DNA of 64,000 bases, from contig JAJDXR010000064.1 of assembly GCA_022823165.1 (NCBI GenBank), positions 62,001 through 126,000 of the forward strand, read 5' to 3'. Position 1 is the stretch's first letter, and every line of letters begins with the position of its first letter. Positions 16,587 through 25,876 of this stretch are shown in pieces. A program made the position numbers and the translations under genes. The stretch is from Anaerolineae bacterium. GTDB lineage: Bacteria > Chloroflexota > Anaerolineae > Aggregatilineales > Phototrophicaceae. Below the pieces are notes generated by a model. That model saw only the letters and a program-made list of their open reading frames with translations, ran no database searches and was not told the origin of the DNA.

Positions 16587-17984
16587 TCAATGCCCGGTGA
16601 CTTGCTCGGGCCCGGTATCGGTCGCCAGAGCCAGCGCGTCAAAGCTGCGTTGCATCAGATCGAGCTTTGTCTCGGTCAATTCGGGGTCATCCCATAAATT
16701 GTCGAATTCATCCGGGTCCCTTTCCAGGTCGAACAATTCGCCGATACCGTGGCCGTGATAGACCACCAGCTTGTAGCGTTCAGCGCGGATCATGGTGGCG
16801 AAGGCGCCGTTGATGCCTGGGCGAACCGCCGGATTAAGGGCGCGGTAGTATTCGCAGCGCGCGGCGTCGCGATGATGATCGGCCGCTCGCGCATCCCGAA
16901 GCAGCGCAGCCAGGGACTTGCCTTGCATGCGTTTGGGTATGGGGACGCCGGCCAGGTCCAGCAGGGTGGGCGCAATGTCGATCAGTTCAACCAGCGCTTG
17001 CCGGCGCGCGCCGCGCAGAAATTGATCGGGCCAGGAAATAATCAGCGGCACCCGCGCCAGCCCCTCATAGAAGCGGCAGCCCTTTAGCAGCAGGCCATGA
17101 TCGCCCAGCATTTCACCGTGATCGCTGGTGAATATGACGACGGTGTTGGCCATCTGCGCGCTTCGGTCCAGCGCGTCCAGCATGCGGCCGACATTGTCGT
17201 CGATCTGTTCGATCATGGCGTAGTAGGCGGCTTGGATGCGCTTGGCGTCAAAGTCTTCGGGCCGGCGCGCGACTGTCTGAAAGTCGATGGCGCTCAATTT
17301 GGCTTGCGCGGCCAGGTCGCTCTCGCGGAACTTGGGGCCGGACAGCTTGTCCGGGTCAAAGCGATCCATGTAGGGCTGCGGCGGGTCAAAAGGCGAGTGC
17401 GGATCGAAGATGTTGACGCTCATCAGCCAGGGCTTGCCGCCGTGATCAGCCTCGATGAAGTCAATGGCGCGGTCGCTGCACCAGGCGGTTTGATGCAGTT
17501 CCGGCGGCGTATCTTGCGGATGCTCCAGCATCTCCGCCAGGTCATGCCCCTGCTGCCGCAGCCAATCGGCGTAGTCGTGGCCGGTTTCCCAGCGCGCGTG
17601 CGGACCGTGGCTCCAGTGAAAGACTCGATAGCCGTCGTGCTGCGGCCGCGGCTCAATCCGCCCTTCCGCGCCGGCCAGGTGCAATTTGCCCGCCAGCCCG
17701 CAATCGTAGCCGGCATCAGCCAGCAGCGCTGTAACCAGCGGCGCCGCCTCCGCCCAGTACTCGTTGCCGTTGCCGCAGCCGTGTACGCTGCTGGGGTACA
17801 TGCCGGTCAGAAAGCTGGCGCGGCTGGGTGTGCAGATCGGGCTTTGGCAGTAGGCGCGCTCGAAGCTGACGCCGTTGGCGACCAGACGGTCGATGTTCGG
17901 CGTGCGGATTTGCGAATTATTCAAGGCGCCGATGGTGTCGTAGCGCTGCTGGTCGGTGCAGATCCACAGGATGTTAGGCTGCAT
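16587..17984 (-). CDS. sulfatase (formylglycine type)
   Basis: A 465-residue sulfatase with the C-T-P-S-R maturation motif at about residues 51-55, N-terminal metal-binding ICTDQQRYDT, AGKLHLAG, and the second metal site FTSDHGEMLGDHGL followed by the conserved Lys (LLKG). There is no signal peptide. Start and stop are packed against the neighbours: one-base overlap upstream, six-base gap downstream. It resembles the choline-sulfatase/arylsulfatase branch more than iduronate sulfatases, but the substrate cannot be assigned. Confidence 0.9.
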   Translation of the reverse strand: MQPNILWICTDQQRYDTIGALNNSQIRTPNIDRLVANGVSFERAYCQSPICTPSRASFLTGMYPSSVHGCGNGNEYWAEAAPLVTALLADAGYDCGLAGKLHLAGAEGRIEPRPQHDGYRVFHWSHGPHARWETGHDYADWLRQQGHDLAEMLEHPQDTPPELHQTAWCSDRAIDFIEADHGGKPWLMSVNIFDPHSPFDPPQPYMDRFDPDKLSGPKFRESDLAAQAKLSAIDFQTVARRPEDFDAKRIQAAYYAMIEQIDDNVGRMLDALDRSAQMANTVVIFTSDHGEMLGDHGLLLKGCRFYEGLARVPLIISWPDQFLRGARRQALVELIDIAPTLLDLAGVPIPKRMQGKSLAALLRDARAADHHRDAARCEYYRALNPAVRPGINGAFATMIRAERYKLVVYHGHGIGELFDLERDPDEFDNLWDDPELTETKLDLMQRSFDALALATDTGPEQVTGH

Positions 17985-19582
17985 CAGCGGATGTCCTCCA
18001 AGTCTATGGTCAGGCCGACCAGGTGAGCGGTATCGGCGATATCGCCGGCATTGGTATAGTCGACCAGGTAGATGCTGCCATCCTCGCGCTGGAGCCAGGA
18101 GGAATAACCGTGGTCGGGCCAGGGCGCCTGGGCGGGATGATTGCCGTGCAGCTGTATCATGCGCTCGCGCTGGTACTGATCGGGGTAATCGCCGTTAGCC
18201 GCGTCCCAGCTCCAGGCGAAGTCGCGCAGCCGCGGATTGCCCAGCGCATAGCTGACTTTGCGCCAATAACTGCGTCCGCTGCCGCCGAATTGGCCAAATT
18301 GCGTACGCAGCCGCGGGTTGCCGCCATGAAAGTCGCTGGCGGGCCATGCTTCGCGAAAGACGCAGCGGTGCATCACCGTTTCGCCATCAAGCTTGACCTG
18401 CAGCCAGCCGCGCTGATGATGCAGGCCGATGCGGTGGAAGCGCGTCATGTCGACCGTGTGGCGCATATCGTGCCGGCCGCGGCTGATGGCGATATAGTCC
18501 GGCGCGATCGTCAGCAGTTGGCCAAGGCGCGAGATTGACATGAAGGCGACGGCTGTATGCCCGGCGGAGGCGTCGACGCGGAGTTCAGCTTCGTAGTTGA
18601 CTGTGCTGAAAGCCGATTCGGGCGGCAGCAGGGTGTAACGGCATTCATGCTCGGGACGGTTCTCTATCTGCAGCGCGCCGTCTCGCAAGCTGGCGCTGTA
18701 TTTCCGTCGCGGCCCGCCCATGGCGTAGTTGTCGGCTGCTTGTTCCAGATCGCCGACCCAGGCGTAAGTTCCCAAGCCGCCGTTGACGTGGCGTCCGGTC
18801 ACCATGACGCGGCCGTCCGCCAGTTGCTTGGCGTAGGGTCGATGAAGGGCGAAAGGCAGCATTTGCGGCTCGGACCAACTGTGACCGTTGTCGTCGGAGA
18901 AGGCCGCGAAGGACGGGATGCCGCCCGAATGATTCTCGCGCATGACGCAGGCCAGGCGAGCGCCGCCGTCCAGCAAGACAATTGCGCCTTCGCAGAAGCG
19001 GTGATAGCCGTCATGGGCGATGGTGCTGCGTTCGGACCAACTGCGCCCGCCGTCTTCTGAGGTCCACAAGACCTGGGCGAATTCTTGCGTGGCGCCGCGC
19101 ATCAGATGCGAGGTTACGCCCAGGGCGCCGTCGGGCAGGTCGATGACGCGGTCGGGTTCAAAGCCGCCGATGCCGCTGTCCGTCTGAGCCGGCGTCCAGG
19201 TATCGCCATTGTCATGGCTCCAGTAAAGCCAGTTGCCGGGCGGCTGATCTTCGTGAAAATGGCTGTCATCGTCATGGTCGATGATGACGACCAGGCGACC
19301 GTCATTGAGCCGGCTCAAGCGCGGCGTGACCAGGCGCTCGTCGCCCTGAGTCAAGTCGGCGCGGTCAATTTCGCGGTGCTTGAACCAGGTCGCGCCTTGA
19401 TCGTCGCTGGCAAGCAGGGTCAAGACTTGATCTTGCAGCGACCAATGCGCGTCGACATCACTGTAGATCAACATATAGCGCCCGGAGGGCAGGACGATGA
19501 TGTCGGGATTCTTGGTGAAGCGCCCGGGGCTGCGCCAGATGTCTTTTGTCTTGTGGGCGAGTGATCGGGTATGAATCAGCAC
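17984..19582 (-). CDS. Asp-box propeller protein with a C-terminal LamG-like domain
   Basis: A 532-residue protein in two parts. Residues about 1-290 are a sialidase-fold propeller with Asp-boxes SDDQGATW, SHDNGDTW, SEDGGRSW and SDDNGHSW. Residues about 300-480 look like a concanavalin/LamG-type beta-sandwich (NYEAELRVDAS..., GLHHQRGWLQVKLDGETV). The canonical arginine motifs are not evident, so it may be a binding or non-sialidase hydrolytic protein. There is no signal peptide. The upstream gene ends 96 bases away and the downstream sulfatase overlaps by one base. Confidence 0.75.
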   Translation of the reverse strand: MLIHTRSLAHKTKDIWRSPGRFTKNPDIIVLPSGRYMLIYSDVDAHWSLQDQVLTLLASDDQGATWFKHREIDRADLTQGDERLVTPRLSRLNDGRLVVIIDHDDDSHFHEDQPPGNWLYWSHDNGDTWTPAQTDSGIGGFEPDRVIDLPDGALGVTSHLMRGATQEFAQVLWTSEDGGRSWSERSTIAHDGYHRFCEGAIVLLDGGARLACVMRENHSGGIPSFAAFSDDNGHSWSEPQMLPFALHRPYAKQLADGRVMVTGRHVNGGLGTYAWVGDLEQAADNYAMGGPRRKYSASLRDGALQIENRPEHECRYTLLPPESAFSTVNYEAELRVDASAGHTAVAFMSISRLGQLLTIAPDYIAISRGRHDMRHTVDMTRFHRIGLHHQRGWLQVKLDGETVMHRCVFREAWPASDFHGGNPRLRTQFGQFGGSGRSYWRKVSYALGNPRLRDFAWSWDAANGDYPDQYQRERMIQLHGNHPAQAPWPDHGYSSWLQREDGSIYLVDYTNAGDIADTAHLVGLTIDLEDIR

Positions 19583-19678
19583 AGAGGTCTCCTTGGGTCT
19601 TCAATTGGGAAGCTGGAATGGGAAGCTGGAAGCGCGACGCTCGTGATTCCTCGCCTGGCATCGCCGGCGGCCGGCCAG

Positions 19679-20740
19679 TCATTCAAGCTCAACGAAAGCC
19701 AGGCGCAGAAATTCATAAGGATGTTGCTCGCCGCCTTCATAGAGGCAGAGGATGCGCCCGTCTGGAGCGACCGCCAGATCGGAGTAGGCGCTGGGTCCCT
19801 TATGCAGCGCGATTTGGCCTGGCCAGGTCGCGCCTTCGTCGCGGCTGCCGCGCAAGGTCAGATTGACGCGCTGGCTGGCGCTGGCCGGGTTGGCGAAGAG
19901 CAGAGGCCCGCCGGGCCCGCCTTGGTCGGTGGGATAAGCCAGTATGCTCGCTTGACAGATGGGTTCCACCAGCGCCGGGTCAGCCCGCTGACCGCTCCAG
20001 GTGATGCCGCCGTCCGCGCTGAAGGCGACTTGCCGCGCCCGCGCTTCGGGCGCGTAACTGCGCATATTCAGCAGCAGACGACCGCCGCTGATTTCGACGA
20101 TTTCACATTCGTTCACCAGAGGTTGTGGTGTACGTCCGCCCAAATTCCAGGTCGCGCCATTATCGTCGCTGTAGATGATGTGTGAGTAATAATCGTTAGT
20201 TCCCGCTTCGATATGGTCGCAGGGGATAAGCAGGCGTCCGCTGTGCTGGCCCTGGCGCATCTGAATGCCATGGCCCGGTCCGGTCGCATACCAGGTCCAG
20301 CTGGATTGCTTGACGGCGTCGGTGATTTCCTGCGGCTCAGACCAGGTCAGTCCGTCGTCCATGGACGAGGTCGCGTAGACGCGGCGGGTGTCTTGGCTGC
20401 CGCCGGCGATGATGTCGCGTTCGTGGTCATCGCCGCGGTTCCAGGTCATCAGCAAGTGGATGGCGCCGCTGTCGCGATCGACGACCGGCGCGGGATTGCC
20501 GCTGGTATTGCCGGGGTCATCCCAAACTATCGACTGGTTCGACCAGGTGGCGCCGCCGTCGGTCGAGCGCTTGACCAGCAGCGCGATGTCGCCGAAGTCG
20601 CCGCGGTGCTGCTTGCGGCCTTCGCAGAAAGCGAGAATTGTTTGATCCTTGCTGACAGCCAGCGCCGGAATACGGTAGGTGTGGTAGCCAGCGCCGCCGC
20701 CACGCCAGAGGTCAATCTGCTCGACATTGAGTTTGAACAT
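19679..20740 (-). CDS. exo-alpha-sialidase (GH33)
   Basis: The most canonical sialidase in the window (353 residues). It has YRIPAL (Arg about 23), the acid/base loop GDFGDIAL, Asp-boxes STDGGATW, SMDDGLTW, SDDNGATW and SADGGITW, WYATGPGHGIQM, LLNMRS (second Arg), VNLTLRGS (third Arg) and AYSDL...LYEGGE (Tyr nucleophile region). It should release terminal sialic acid from glycans or oligosaccharides. With no signal peptide it probably acts in the cytoplasm on imported oligosaccharide. It lies directly after the two permease genes. Confidence 0.9.
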   Translation of the reverse strand: MFKLNVEQIDLWRGGGAGYHTYRIPALAVSKDQTILAFCEGRKQHRGDFGDIALLVKRSTDGGATWSNQSIVWDDPGNTSGNPAPVVDRDSGAIHLLMTWNRGDDHERDIIAGGSQDTRRVYATSSMDDGLTWSEPQEITDAVKQSSWTWYATGPGHGIQMRQGQHSGRLLIPCDHIEAGTNDYYSHIIYSDDNGATWNLGGRTPQPLVNECEIVEISGGRLLLNMRSYAPEARARQVAFSADGGITWSGQRADPALVEPICQASILAYPTDQGGPGGPLLFANPASASQRVNLTLRGSRDEGATWPGQIALHKGPSAYSDLAVAPDGRILCLYEGGEQHPYEFLRLAFVELE

Positions 20741-20745
20741 TGGAC

Positions 20746-21624
20746 TTAGCCTTTGATGCCGCCGATCATGATGCCTTTGACAAAATAGCGCTGGACGAAG
20801 GGATAAATGAAGAGGACAGGCACGGTGCTGACGATGATAAGCGCCGACCGCAGCGAGGCCGCTGGCGGCGGGTCCTCAATGAATGCCAGTTCCTCAAGTC
20901 CTTGCATATTGGTGGTTTCAAGCAGGCTGCGCAGGATAATCTGCATCGGTTTCAGATGGGAGCGGTCAATGTAAATCGCGGCGTCAAACCAGGAATTCCA
21001 ATGCCAGACGGCGTAGAACAGCCCGATGGTGGCGATGACCGGCATGGAAAGCGGCAGCACGATGCGCAGCAAGACTGTCGGCGGGGAGGCGCCGTCGACG
21101 ATGGCGGCGTCGAATAGCTCCTCCGGCAGGCTCATGAAGAAATTGCGCATGATGAGCATATTCCAGGCGTTGATCAAGCCGGGGAAGACCATGGACCAGA
21201 GCGTATTACGCAAGCCCAGCGCGTCGACCAGCAGAAAGCGTGGTATCAGCCCGCCGCTGAAGACCATGGTGATAAAGACAAATATCGTAAGCGGCACGCG
21301 GCCCGGCAAGTCCCGCTTCGCCAGCGCATAGGCCATAGTGATGGTGAAGGCCAGGTTGAAACCCGTGCCGACGACGACGCGGAAAAGCGTGACGCTGTAG
21401 GCGTTCAGGATGACCTGGCTGCGTCCAAACAGGATATCGTAGGCGCCCATGGAGAATTCTTCGGGGTATAGCACGTAGCCGCCGCGGCGCGCGAACTCGT
21501 CGTCGCTGATGAATGAGGTGGAAAATACGATGATGAAGGGAATCAGGAAAGCCAGCGTTAGCAGGATGAGCGACAGATATATGGTAGCGTGCGCCATCTT
21601 CTCGTTGCGTGACAGCTTGAGCAT
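20746..21624 (-). CDS. CUT1-type sugar ABC transporter permease (LplC/YtcP-like)
   Basis: A 292-residue permease with six membrane segments. The EAA coupling motif is ELFDAAIVDGASPPTVLLRIVLP and the end, RYFVKGIMIGGIKG, is typical of the family. Together with the following permease gene and the binding protein at 24218 it forms an LplABC-like importer for complex oligosaccharides. It starts 10 bases after the partner permease. The operon has no ATPase gene. Confidence 0.92.
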   Translation of the reverse strand: MLKLSRNEKMAHATIYLSLILLTLAFLIPFIIVFSTSFISDDEFARRGGYVLYPEEFSMGAYDILFGRSQVILNAYSVTLFRVVVGTGFNLAFTITMAYALAKRDLPGRVPLTIFVFITMVFSGGLIPRFLLVDALGLRNTLWSMVFPGLINAWNMLIMRNFFMSLPEELFDAAIVDGASPPTVLLRIVLPLSMPVIATIGLFYAVWHWNSWFDAAIYIDRSHLKPMQIILRSLLETTNMQGLEELAFIEDPPPAASLRSALIIVSTVPVLFIYPFVQRYFVKGIMIGGIKG

Positions 21625-21634
21625 CGGCCTACTC

Positions 21635-22612
21635 CTACCACAAACCTGGCTGGCCCAGGCGGTTAGCCAGGGTATTCGCCGCGATCAAAAACAGGAAGGC
21701 CATCACGCCTTTAAACAAGCCGACCGCGGCGGCGAAGGAGTATTTGAGACCCAGCAGGCCCTCGCGATAGACATAGGTGTCGATGATATCCGAGACGCTG
21801 TAAACCGCCGGCGAGTAAAGCAGCAGGATCTGTTCAAAGCCGGCATCCAGCAGATTGCCGATTTCAAATATGAAGAGAATGGTGATAACAAAAGCGATGC
21901 TGGGAACGGTGATATGGCGCGCCATTTGGAAGCGGTTGGCGCCGTCGATAGCGGCCGCTTCGTAGAGCGCCGGATCAATGGCGGACATGGCGGCCAGGTA
22001 GAGAATGCTGCTCCAGCCGATCGTTTTCCAGACGTGAGTGAGCGTCAATATGCCGCGGAATTGATCGGGATTGGTCAGGAAGGTCCAGCGCTCACCCGTC
22101 AACTCATTCAGCCACTCGGTAAAGAGACCGCCGCTGGTCGCCACCAGCGCCGTCACCAGACCCGTGGTCACCACCCAGGAGATGAAGTGCGGCAGATATG
22201 AAACCGTCTGCACGAAGCGCTTGAACTTGACGCGAAAGACTTCATTGAGCATAAGCGCGAAAATAATGGGGGCGGGGAAGCCGAAGATGATCTTCAAGCC
22301 GCTGATGATCACCGTGTTTTCGATAACATTCCAGAAGAAGATGGAGTTAAAGAAGCGGTTGAAATGCTTGAAACCGACCCAGGGCGCTTCGATTATGCCG
22401 GCGACGCCGCCGAAGGGTGAGATGTCTTTGAAGGCGATGACGATACCGATCATCGGCAGATAATGAAATATGATGAAATACAAAAGACCCGGCAAAGCCA
22501 GGAGATAATAGAAGCGGTAGAACCAGACGCGCTTGAGAAGCCGGCGCCATTTCCCGTCATTGGCGGCGGGCGGCGAATAAGGTCTCTGCGACATCATGCT
22601 GCGCGCGCTCAT
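21635..22612 (-). CDS. CUT1-type sugar ABC transporter permease (LplB/YteP-like)
   Basis: A 325-residue membrane protein with the family start FYLLALPGLLYFIIFHYLPMIGIVIAF and the EAA motif ALYEAAAIDGANRFQMARHITVP. In Gram-positive bacteria LplB-type transporters take up plant or host polysaccharide fragments, which fits the flanking sulfatases. The gene overlaps the upstream sulfatase by four bases (ATGA). Confidence 0.93.
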   Translation of the reverse strand: MSARSMMSQRPYSPPAANDGKWRRLLKRVWFYRFYYLLALPGLLYFIIFHYLPMIGIVIAFKDISPFGGVAGIIEAPWVGFKHFNRFFNSIFFWNVIENTVIISGLKIIFGFPAPIIFALMLNEVFRVKFKRFVQTVSYLPHFISWVVTTGLVTALVATSGGLFTEWLNELTGERWTFLTNPDQFRGILTLTHVWKTIGWSSILYLAAMSAIDPALYEAAAIDGANRFQMARHITVPSIAFVITILFIFEIGNLLDAGFEQILLLYSPAVYSVSDIIDTYVYREGLLGLKYSFAAAVGLFKGVMAFLFLIAANTLANRLGQPGLW

Positions 22613-24087
22613 TGGGCGGCGTCCGGCATCCGGAGGGAGTTTGCGAGATTCGCTTCGGGCAGCGCCGCTCTCCAGCCGGCGTGAAGGCGAGCTGACAGTT
22701 CTTTGAGCGTCTGAGCGTAGCGCGCGTCGCCGGCGAGATTATCGATTTCAGTGTGAGCCTCGGCGTTGTCATAGAGCTCGCAATCAAGCGCGTCGCCCGA
22801 ACTGAAGTCTTGCCATTCGGTATAACGATAGCGGTCGGTACGCATGCTGTAGCCCATGACTTCCGGCTCTCCGTGATAGGACCAGGGGCGGGGGAACTGG
22901 CTGAAGGCGGCGGTCTTCCAGGGCAGGCGCGGCTGTTGCAGCAGCGGCGCCAGACTGAGTCCTTCCAGGTCGTCGCGCGGTGGCAAGCCACAGCAATCGA
23001 GCAAGGTCGGGTAGATATCGACGAATTCGACCAGCGCGTCGCATTCACCGGCTCCGGCGCCCGGCGCGTCAATGATAAGCGGCGCGCGCGTATCGAGCTC
23101 ATAATTGGTTGTCTTGCACCACAGCGCCTTCTCGCCGAGGTGATAACCGTGGTCGCCCCAGAGGGCTACGACGGTGTTTTCGCGCAAGCTATGCTGCTCA
23201 AGCGCGTCAATCAGCTTGCCCACTTGAGCGTCCATATAGCTGACGCAGGCGTAATATCCGTGCCGAAGCCGGCGGACCAGGTCGTCGGGGATGGCGCCGG
23301 CATCGGGCACGTCGCGGTAGCCACGCAATTCCTGGCTGTTGTGCCAGGCGAAGTCGGGAATGCCGGTCGGCTTTTCGGCGTATTCCGGCGGCGAAATCTC
23401 CTCGCGCTGATAGAGATTCCAGTAGCGCTTGGGGGCGCTGAAAGGCAGGTGCGGCTTGCGAAAGCCGACGGCGAGAAAGAAGGGTTCAGCGCCGACCTCA
23501 GCGATTAGCTTACAAGCGGCAGCGGCGACTTTGCCGTCGCCATAGGCGTCGTCCGGCGCATCGGCAGCTTCCGTTGCCGCCATTTTGTAGCCGGGCCAGT
23601 TAGCAGCGGGCGGCGCTTGATTCTCGGGCAGCAGGTAATCCGCGCTTTTCCACACGATGTTGAGAAGCGCATCGGCAGACCAGGATTGCGGATCCTGGGC
23701 ATGCGGCGAGCCGTGATAAATCTTGCCCACCGAACGCGCGCTATAGCCATTCTGCTTGAAGTATTCGGGCAGCGTAAAGACATTGGGCCTGGCGCCGCGA
23801 AAATGAGTGCCGCCGCGATATTGCGGCAGGTCGGCCCATTGGTCAGGAAGCTCGTGACGGAAATGCGATTTCAAGTCCCAGACTTTGATCGTATCCGGGC
23901 GCAGACCGGTCATCAGTGAGGCGCGCGAGGGGTTGCAAACGGCTTGCTGGCAGTAGGCGCGCTTGAATACCATGCCGGCGGCGGCGAGGCGATCGATGTT
24001 CGGGGTGATCGCGTTGCTATCCCCGTAGCAGCCCAGCGCCGTCCTCAAGTCGTCGACGGCAATGAAGAGTACATTTGGCTTGCGCAT
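22609..24087 (-). CDS. sulfatase, iduronate-2-sulfatase-like
   Basis: A 492-residue sulfatase. The maturation motif is C-N-P-S-R at about residue 51. VDDLR near the N-terminus, GKIYHG, FRKPHLPF and WGDHGYHLGEKALWCKTTNYE closely follow the iduronate-2-sulfatase group (WGDHGWxLGE...WCKxTNFE). A uronate 2-sulfate substrate, as in heparan, dermatan or algal ulvan-like glycans, is therefore possible but unproven. There is no signal peptide. It lies between the binding-protein gene and the permeases, which ties it to import. Confidence 0.9.
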   Translation of the reverse strand: MRKPNVLFIAVDDLRTALGCYGDSNAITPNIDRLAAAGMVFKRAYCQQAVCNPSRASLMTGLRPDTIKVWDLKSHFRHELPDQWADLPQYRGGTHFRGARPNVFTLPEYFKQNGYSARSVGKIYHGSPHAQDPQSWSADALLNIVWKSADYLLPENQAPPAANWPGYKMAATEAADAPDDAYGDGKVAAAACKLIAEVGAEPFFLAVGFRKPHLPFSAPKRYWNLYQREEISPPEYAEKPTGIPDFAWHNSQELRGYRDVPDAGAIPDDLVRRLRHGYYACVSYMDAQVGKLIDALEQHSLRENTVVALWGDHGYHLGEKALWCKTTNYELDTRAPLIIDAPGAGAGECDALVEFVDIYPTLLDCCGLPPRDDLEGLSLAPLLQQPRLPWKTAAFSQFPRPWSYHGEPEVMGYSMRTDRYRYTEWQDFSSGDALDCELYDNAEAHTEIDNLAGDARYAQTLKELSARLHAGWRAALPEANLANSLRMPDAAQ

Positions 24088-24127
24088 CGGCTTCTTCCAA
24101 GCGTTTCGTCCAAGCTATGCGGCGCCT

Positions 24128-24200
24128 GGCCGGGCCGGTTAATTTGCCGCTGGAAGCCGGCCCGGCTTTTGATGGCGGAAGATGACCAAGCATCTCCCGC
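24128..24200 (-). other. two hairpins between binding-protein and sulfatase genes
   Basis: Arms 24128-24137 and 24156-24165 (GCCGGGCCGG/CCGGCCCGGC) form a strong stem. A second stem uses 24173-24183 and 24190-24200 (one mismatch, six-base loop). No T-run follows on the minus strand, so this is more likely an mRNA-stabilising or partially terminating element that raises binding-protein output than a full terminator. Confidence 0.55.
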
Positions 24201-24217
24201 CAATTGCGAAAACGGGG

Positions 24218-25678
24218 CTAAACGCCGCCAAGTTCGTTGTATTGCGCGGAAATGGCCTTGACCCAGTCGTTAATGCCGGCGCGTTCCAGGTCGTTCATGA
24301 AGTCGTCCCATTGATCGAGCGGGCGCTGCCCGGTGATGAAGAGAATGGTCTGCTCGTCCAACAGCCTGTTGAGGTCGCCCAGCGTGGGCACTTCGTCGGC
24401 GATGCGGCTGAGATTGTAAGCCAGCCCGCCGTCGAAGGGCCACTTGGCGTCGCCGAGGTCAATCAGTTGGCCGCCGAGATATTCGACATGCCAGGCGCGC
24501 GAGGGGTCATCCAGGCTGTAGCGGATTTCGATGTTGAGGTTGGGCAGCATGTATTCGCTGACGTAGCCGAAGCTCAAGTCGGGACCGACCAGTCGGCTTT
24601 CTTCGTCGAGGTAATCCCACATTTCGCCCTTGATGCCATAGCGCGCGGTCAACTGATTGTCGGTGGTGTCGGCGCTGTAGACCCAATCCATAAATTGGAT
24701 GACAGCGGCCGGATTCTCAGCCTTGCGCGTGACGACGTAGGCGCTGGCGTTCTGCGGGCGAGCCGTGGCGATGTAACCCATATCAGTGGTAATGCTGGTG
24801 CGGGCCCAGGCGATGCCTTCGCAGCCGCTTTCAATTTGCGGCGTGATCAGCGTGATGCGCGAATACCAACCCATCCAGACGCCCAGGTTGCAGGTGCGGA
24901 ATAATTCGGGCGCGTCAAAGCGCGTGAAGGTATCGGGGAAGAAGTAACCCGCTTCCCACCAGGAATTCAGCTCAGTCACCCAATCGCGGACGCCGGGCTG
25001 CAAGACCCAGGGTTTGACCATGCCATCGTCGGGGTCGAGCCAGTTGGAATGACCGTTGGGCGTGAAGCCGCCGAGGGTCGTCCAGCGAACGTCTCCCGGG
25101 CGGGTCGCGACCATAGCTTCGGGATTATGCGCCCGGAAAGCGTCAATCGTAGCTTCCAGCTCGCCCCAGGTCGTCGGCACATCGAGGCCGAGTTCATCAA
25201 GCCAATCCTGTCGCACCCAGGTGATGTAGGGGCTGGTTGGCGTCGAGCGGGGGATGCCCATGATGTCGCCATCGGCGTTGCGCATGATGTCCCACTGCGA
25301 TTCGGGAATCACTTGCATGATGTTCTGGCCATGCTCCGCCAGCAGATCGGTAATGGGAATGATCGCCATCGCGTAGTCGTGCCAGCCATTGCCGGGCGCC
25401 TGGAATAGATCGACCGGGTCGCTGGAGCCCAGCAGCAAGTTCAGTTGTTCAGTAGCGCTGGCCGCGCCACCGGGCACAATGGTGACCGGTCGGACGCCTG
25501 ATTGCTCGGCGATATGATCCTGAACGCGCTGCAATACATCGGGGTCGCTGCCGCCGGCGTCAAACTGGAGTGTGCCGGAATTGTTAAAAATGTGGATAAC
25601 CGGTTCGTCCTGGGCGATTGCCGATGGCAACAGCAAGATTAGAACCACAAACAATGCAACAAAACGCATCCTGCTCAT
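24218..25678 (-). CDS. CUT1-type sugar ABC transporter substrate-binding protein (LplA-like)
   Basis: The first gene of the nine-gene operon. The start at 25678 has AAGGAG upstream and gives 486 residues with a clear signal peptide (RFVALFVVLILLLPSAIAQ|DE). The long frame above it is an artefact. The family-1 binding-protein fold shows in YITWVRQDWLDELGLDVPTTWGEL and in SAYVVTRKAENPAAVIQFMDWVY. There is no lipobox cysteine. It should capture the oligosaccharide that the flanking sulfatases and sialidase process. Confidence 0.92.
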   Translation of the reverse strand: MSRMRFVALFVVLILLLPSAIAQDEPVIHIFNNSGTLQFDAGGSDPDVLQRVQDHIAEQSGVRPVTIVPGGAASATEQLNLLLGSSDPVDLFQAPGNGWHDYAMAIIPITDLLAEHGQNIMQVIPESQWDIMRNADGDIMGIPRSTPTSPYITWVRQDWLDELGLDVPTTWGELEATIDAFRAHNPEAMVATRPGDVRWTTLGGFTPNGHSNWLDPDDGMVKPWVLQPGVRDWVTELNSWWEAGYFFPDTFTRFDAPELFRTCNLGVWMGWYSRITLITPQIESGCEGIAWARTSITTDMGYIATARPQNASAYVVTRKAENPAAVIQFMDWVYSADTTDNQLTARYGIKGEMWDYLDEESRLVGPDLSFGYVSEYMLPNLNIEIRYSLDDPSRAWHVEYLGGQLIDLGDAKWPFDGGLAYNLSRIADEVPTLGDLNRLLDEQTILFITGQRPLDQWDDFMNDLERAGINDWVKAISAQYNELGGV

Positions 25679-25829
25679 TCTGCTTCTCCTTGTAATTTCT
25701 GCATACCAACAGTGATATCGAGACCATCCGCCTAATGTTCCTGGTTCACCTCCTCCTTCGTGGCGCCAACCTGGCGCTGCCGGCTCGCTTGTCAAGACAG
25801 CCCAAAATACGTACGTGTACAATCGCCGC

Positions 25830-25858
25830 ACTATAACGAATTGTGGCGGTCACGTCAA
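25830..25858 (-). promoter_or_regulatory. predicted promoter of the sulfatase-sialidase-ABC operon
   Basis: On the minus strand TTGACG (25858-25853) and TATAGT (25835-25830) are 17 bases apart. The leader to the ATG at 25678 would be about 145 bases and contains a short palindrome ACGTACGT (25809-25816) just after the predicted start, a possible operator. Confidence 0.6.
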
Positions 25859-25876
25859 AATATGGTCCTGTCCGGG

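Noticed and set aside
25809..25816. ACGTACGT palindrome as a regulator operator
   Set aside because: Only eight bases, a single copy and no linked regulator; mentioned with the promoter but not called as a separate site.
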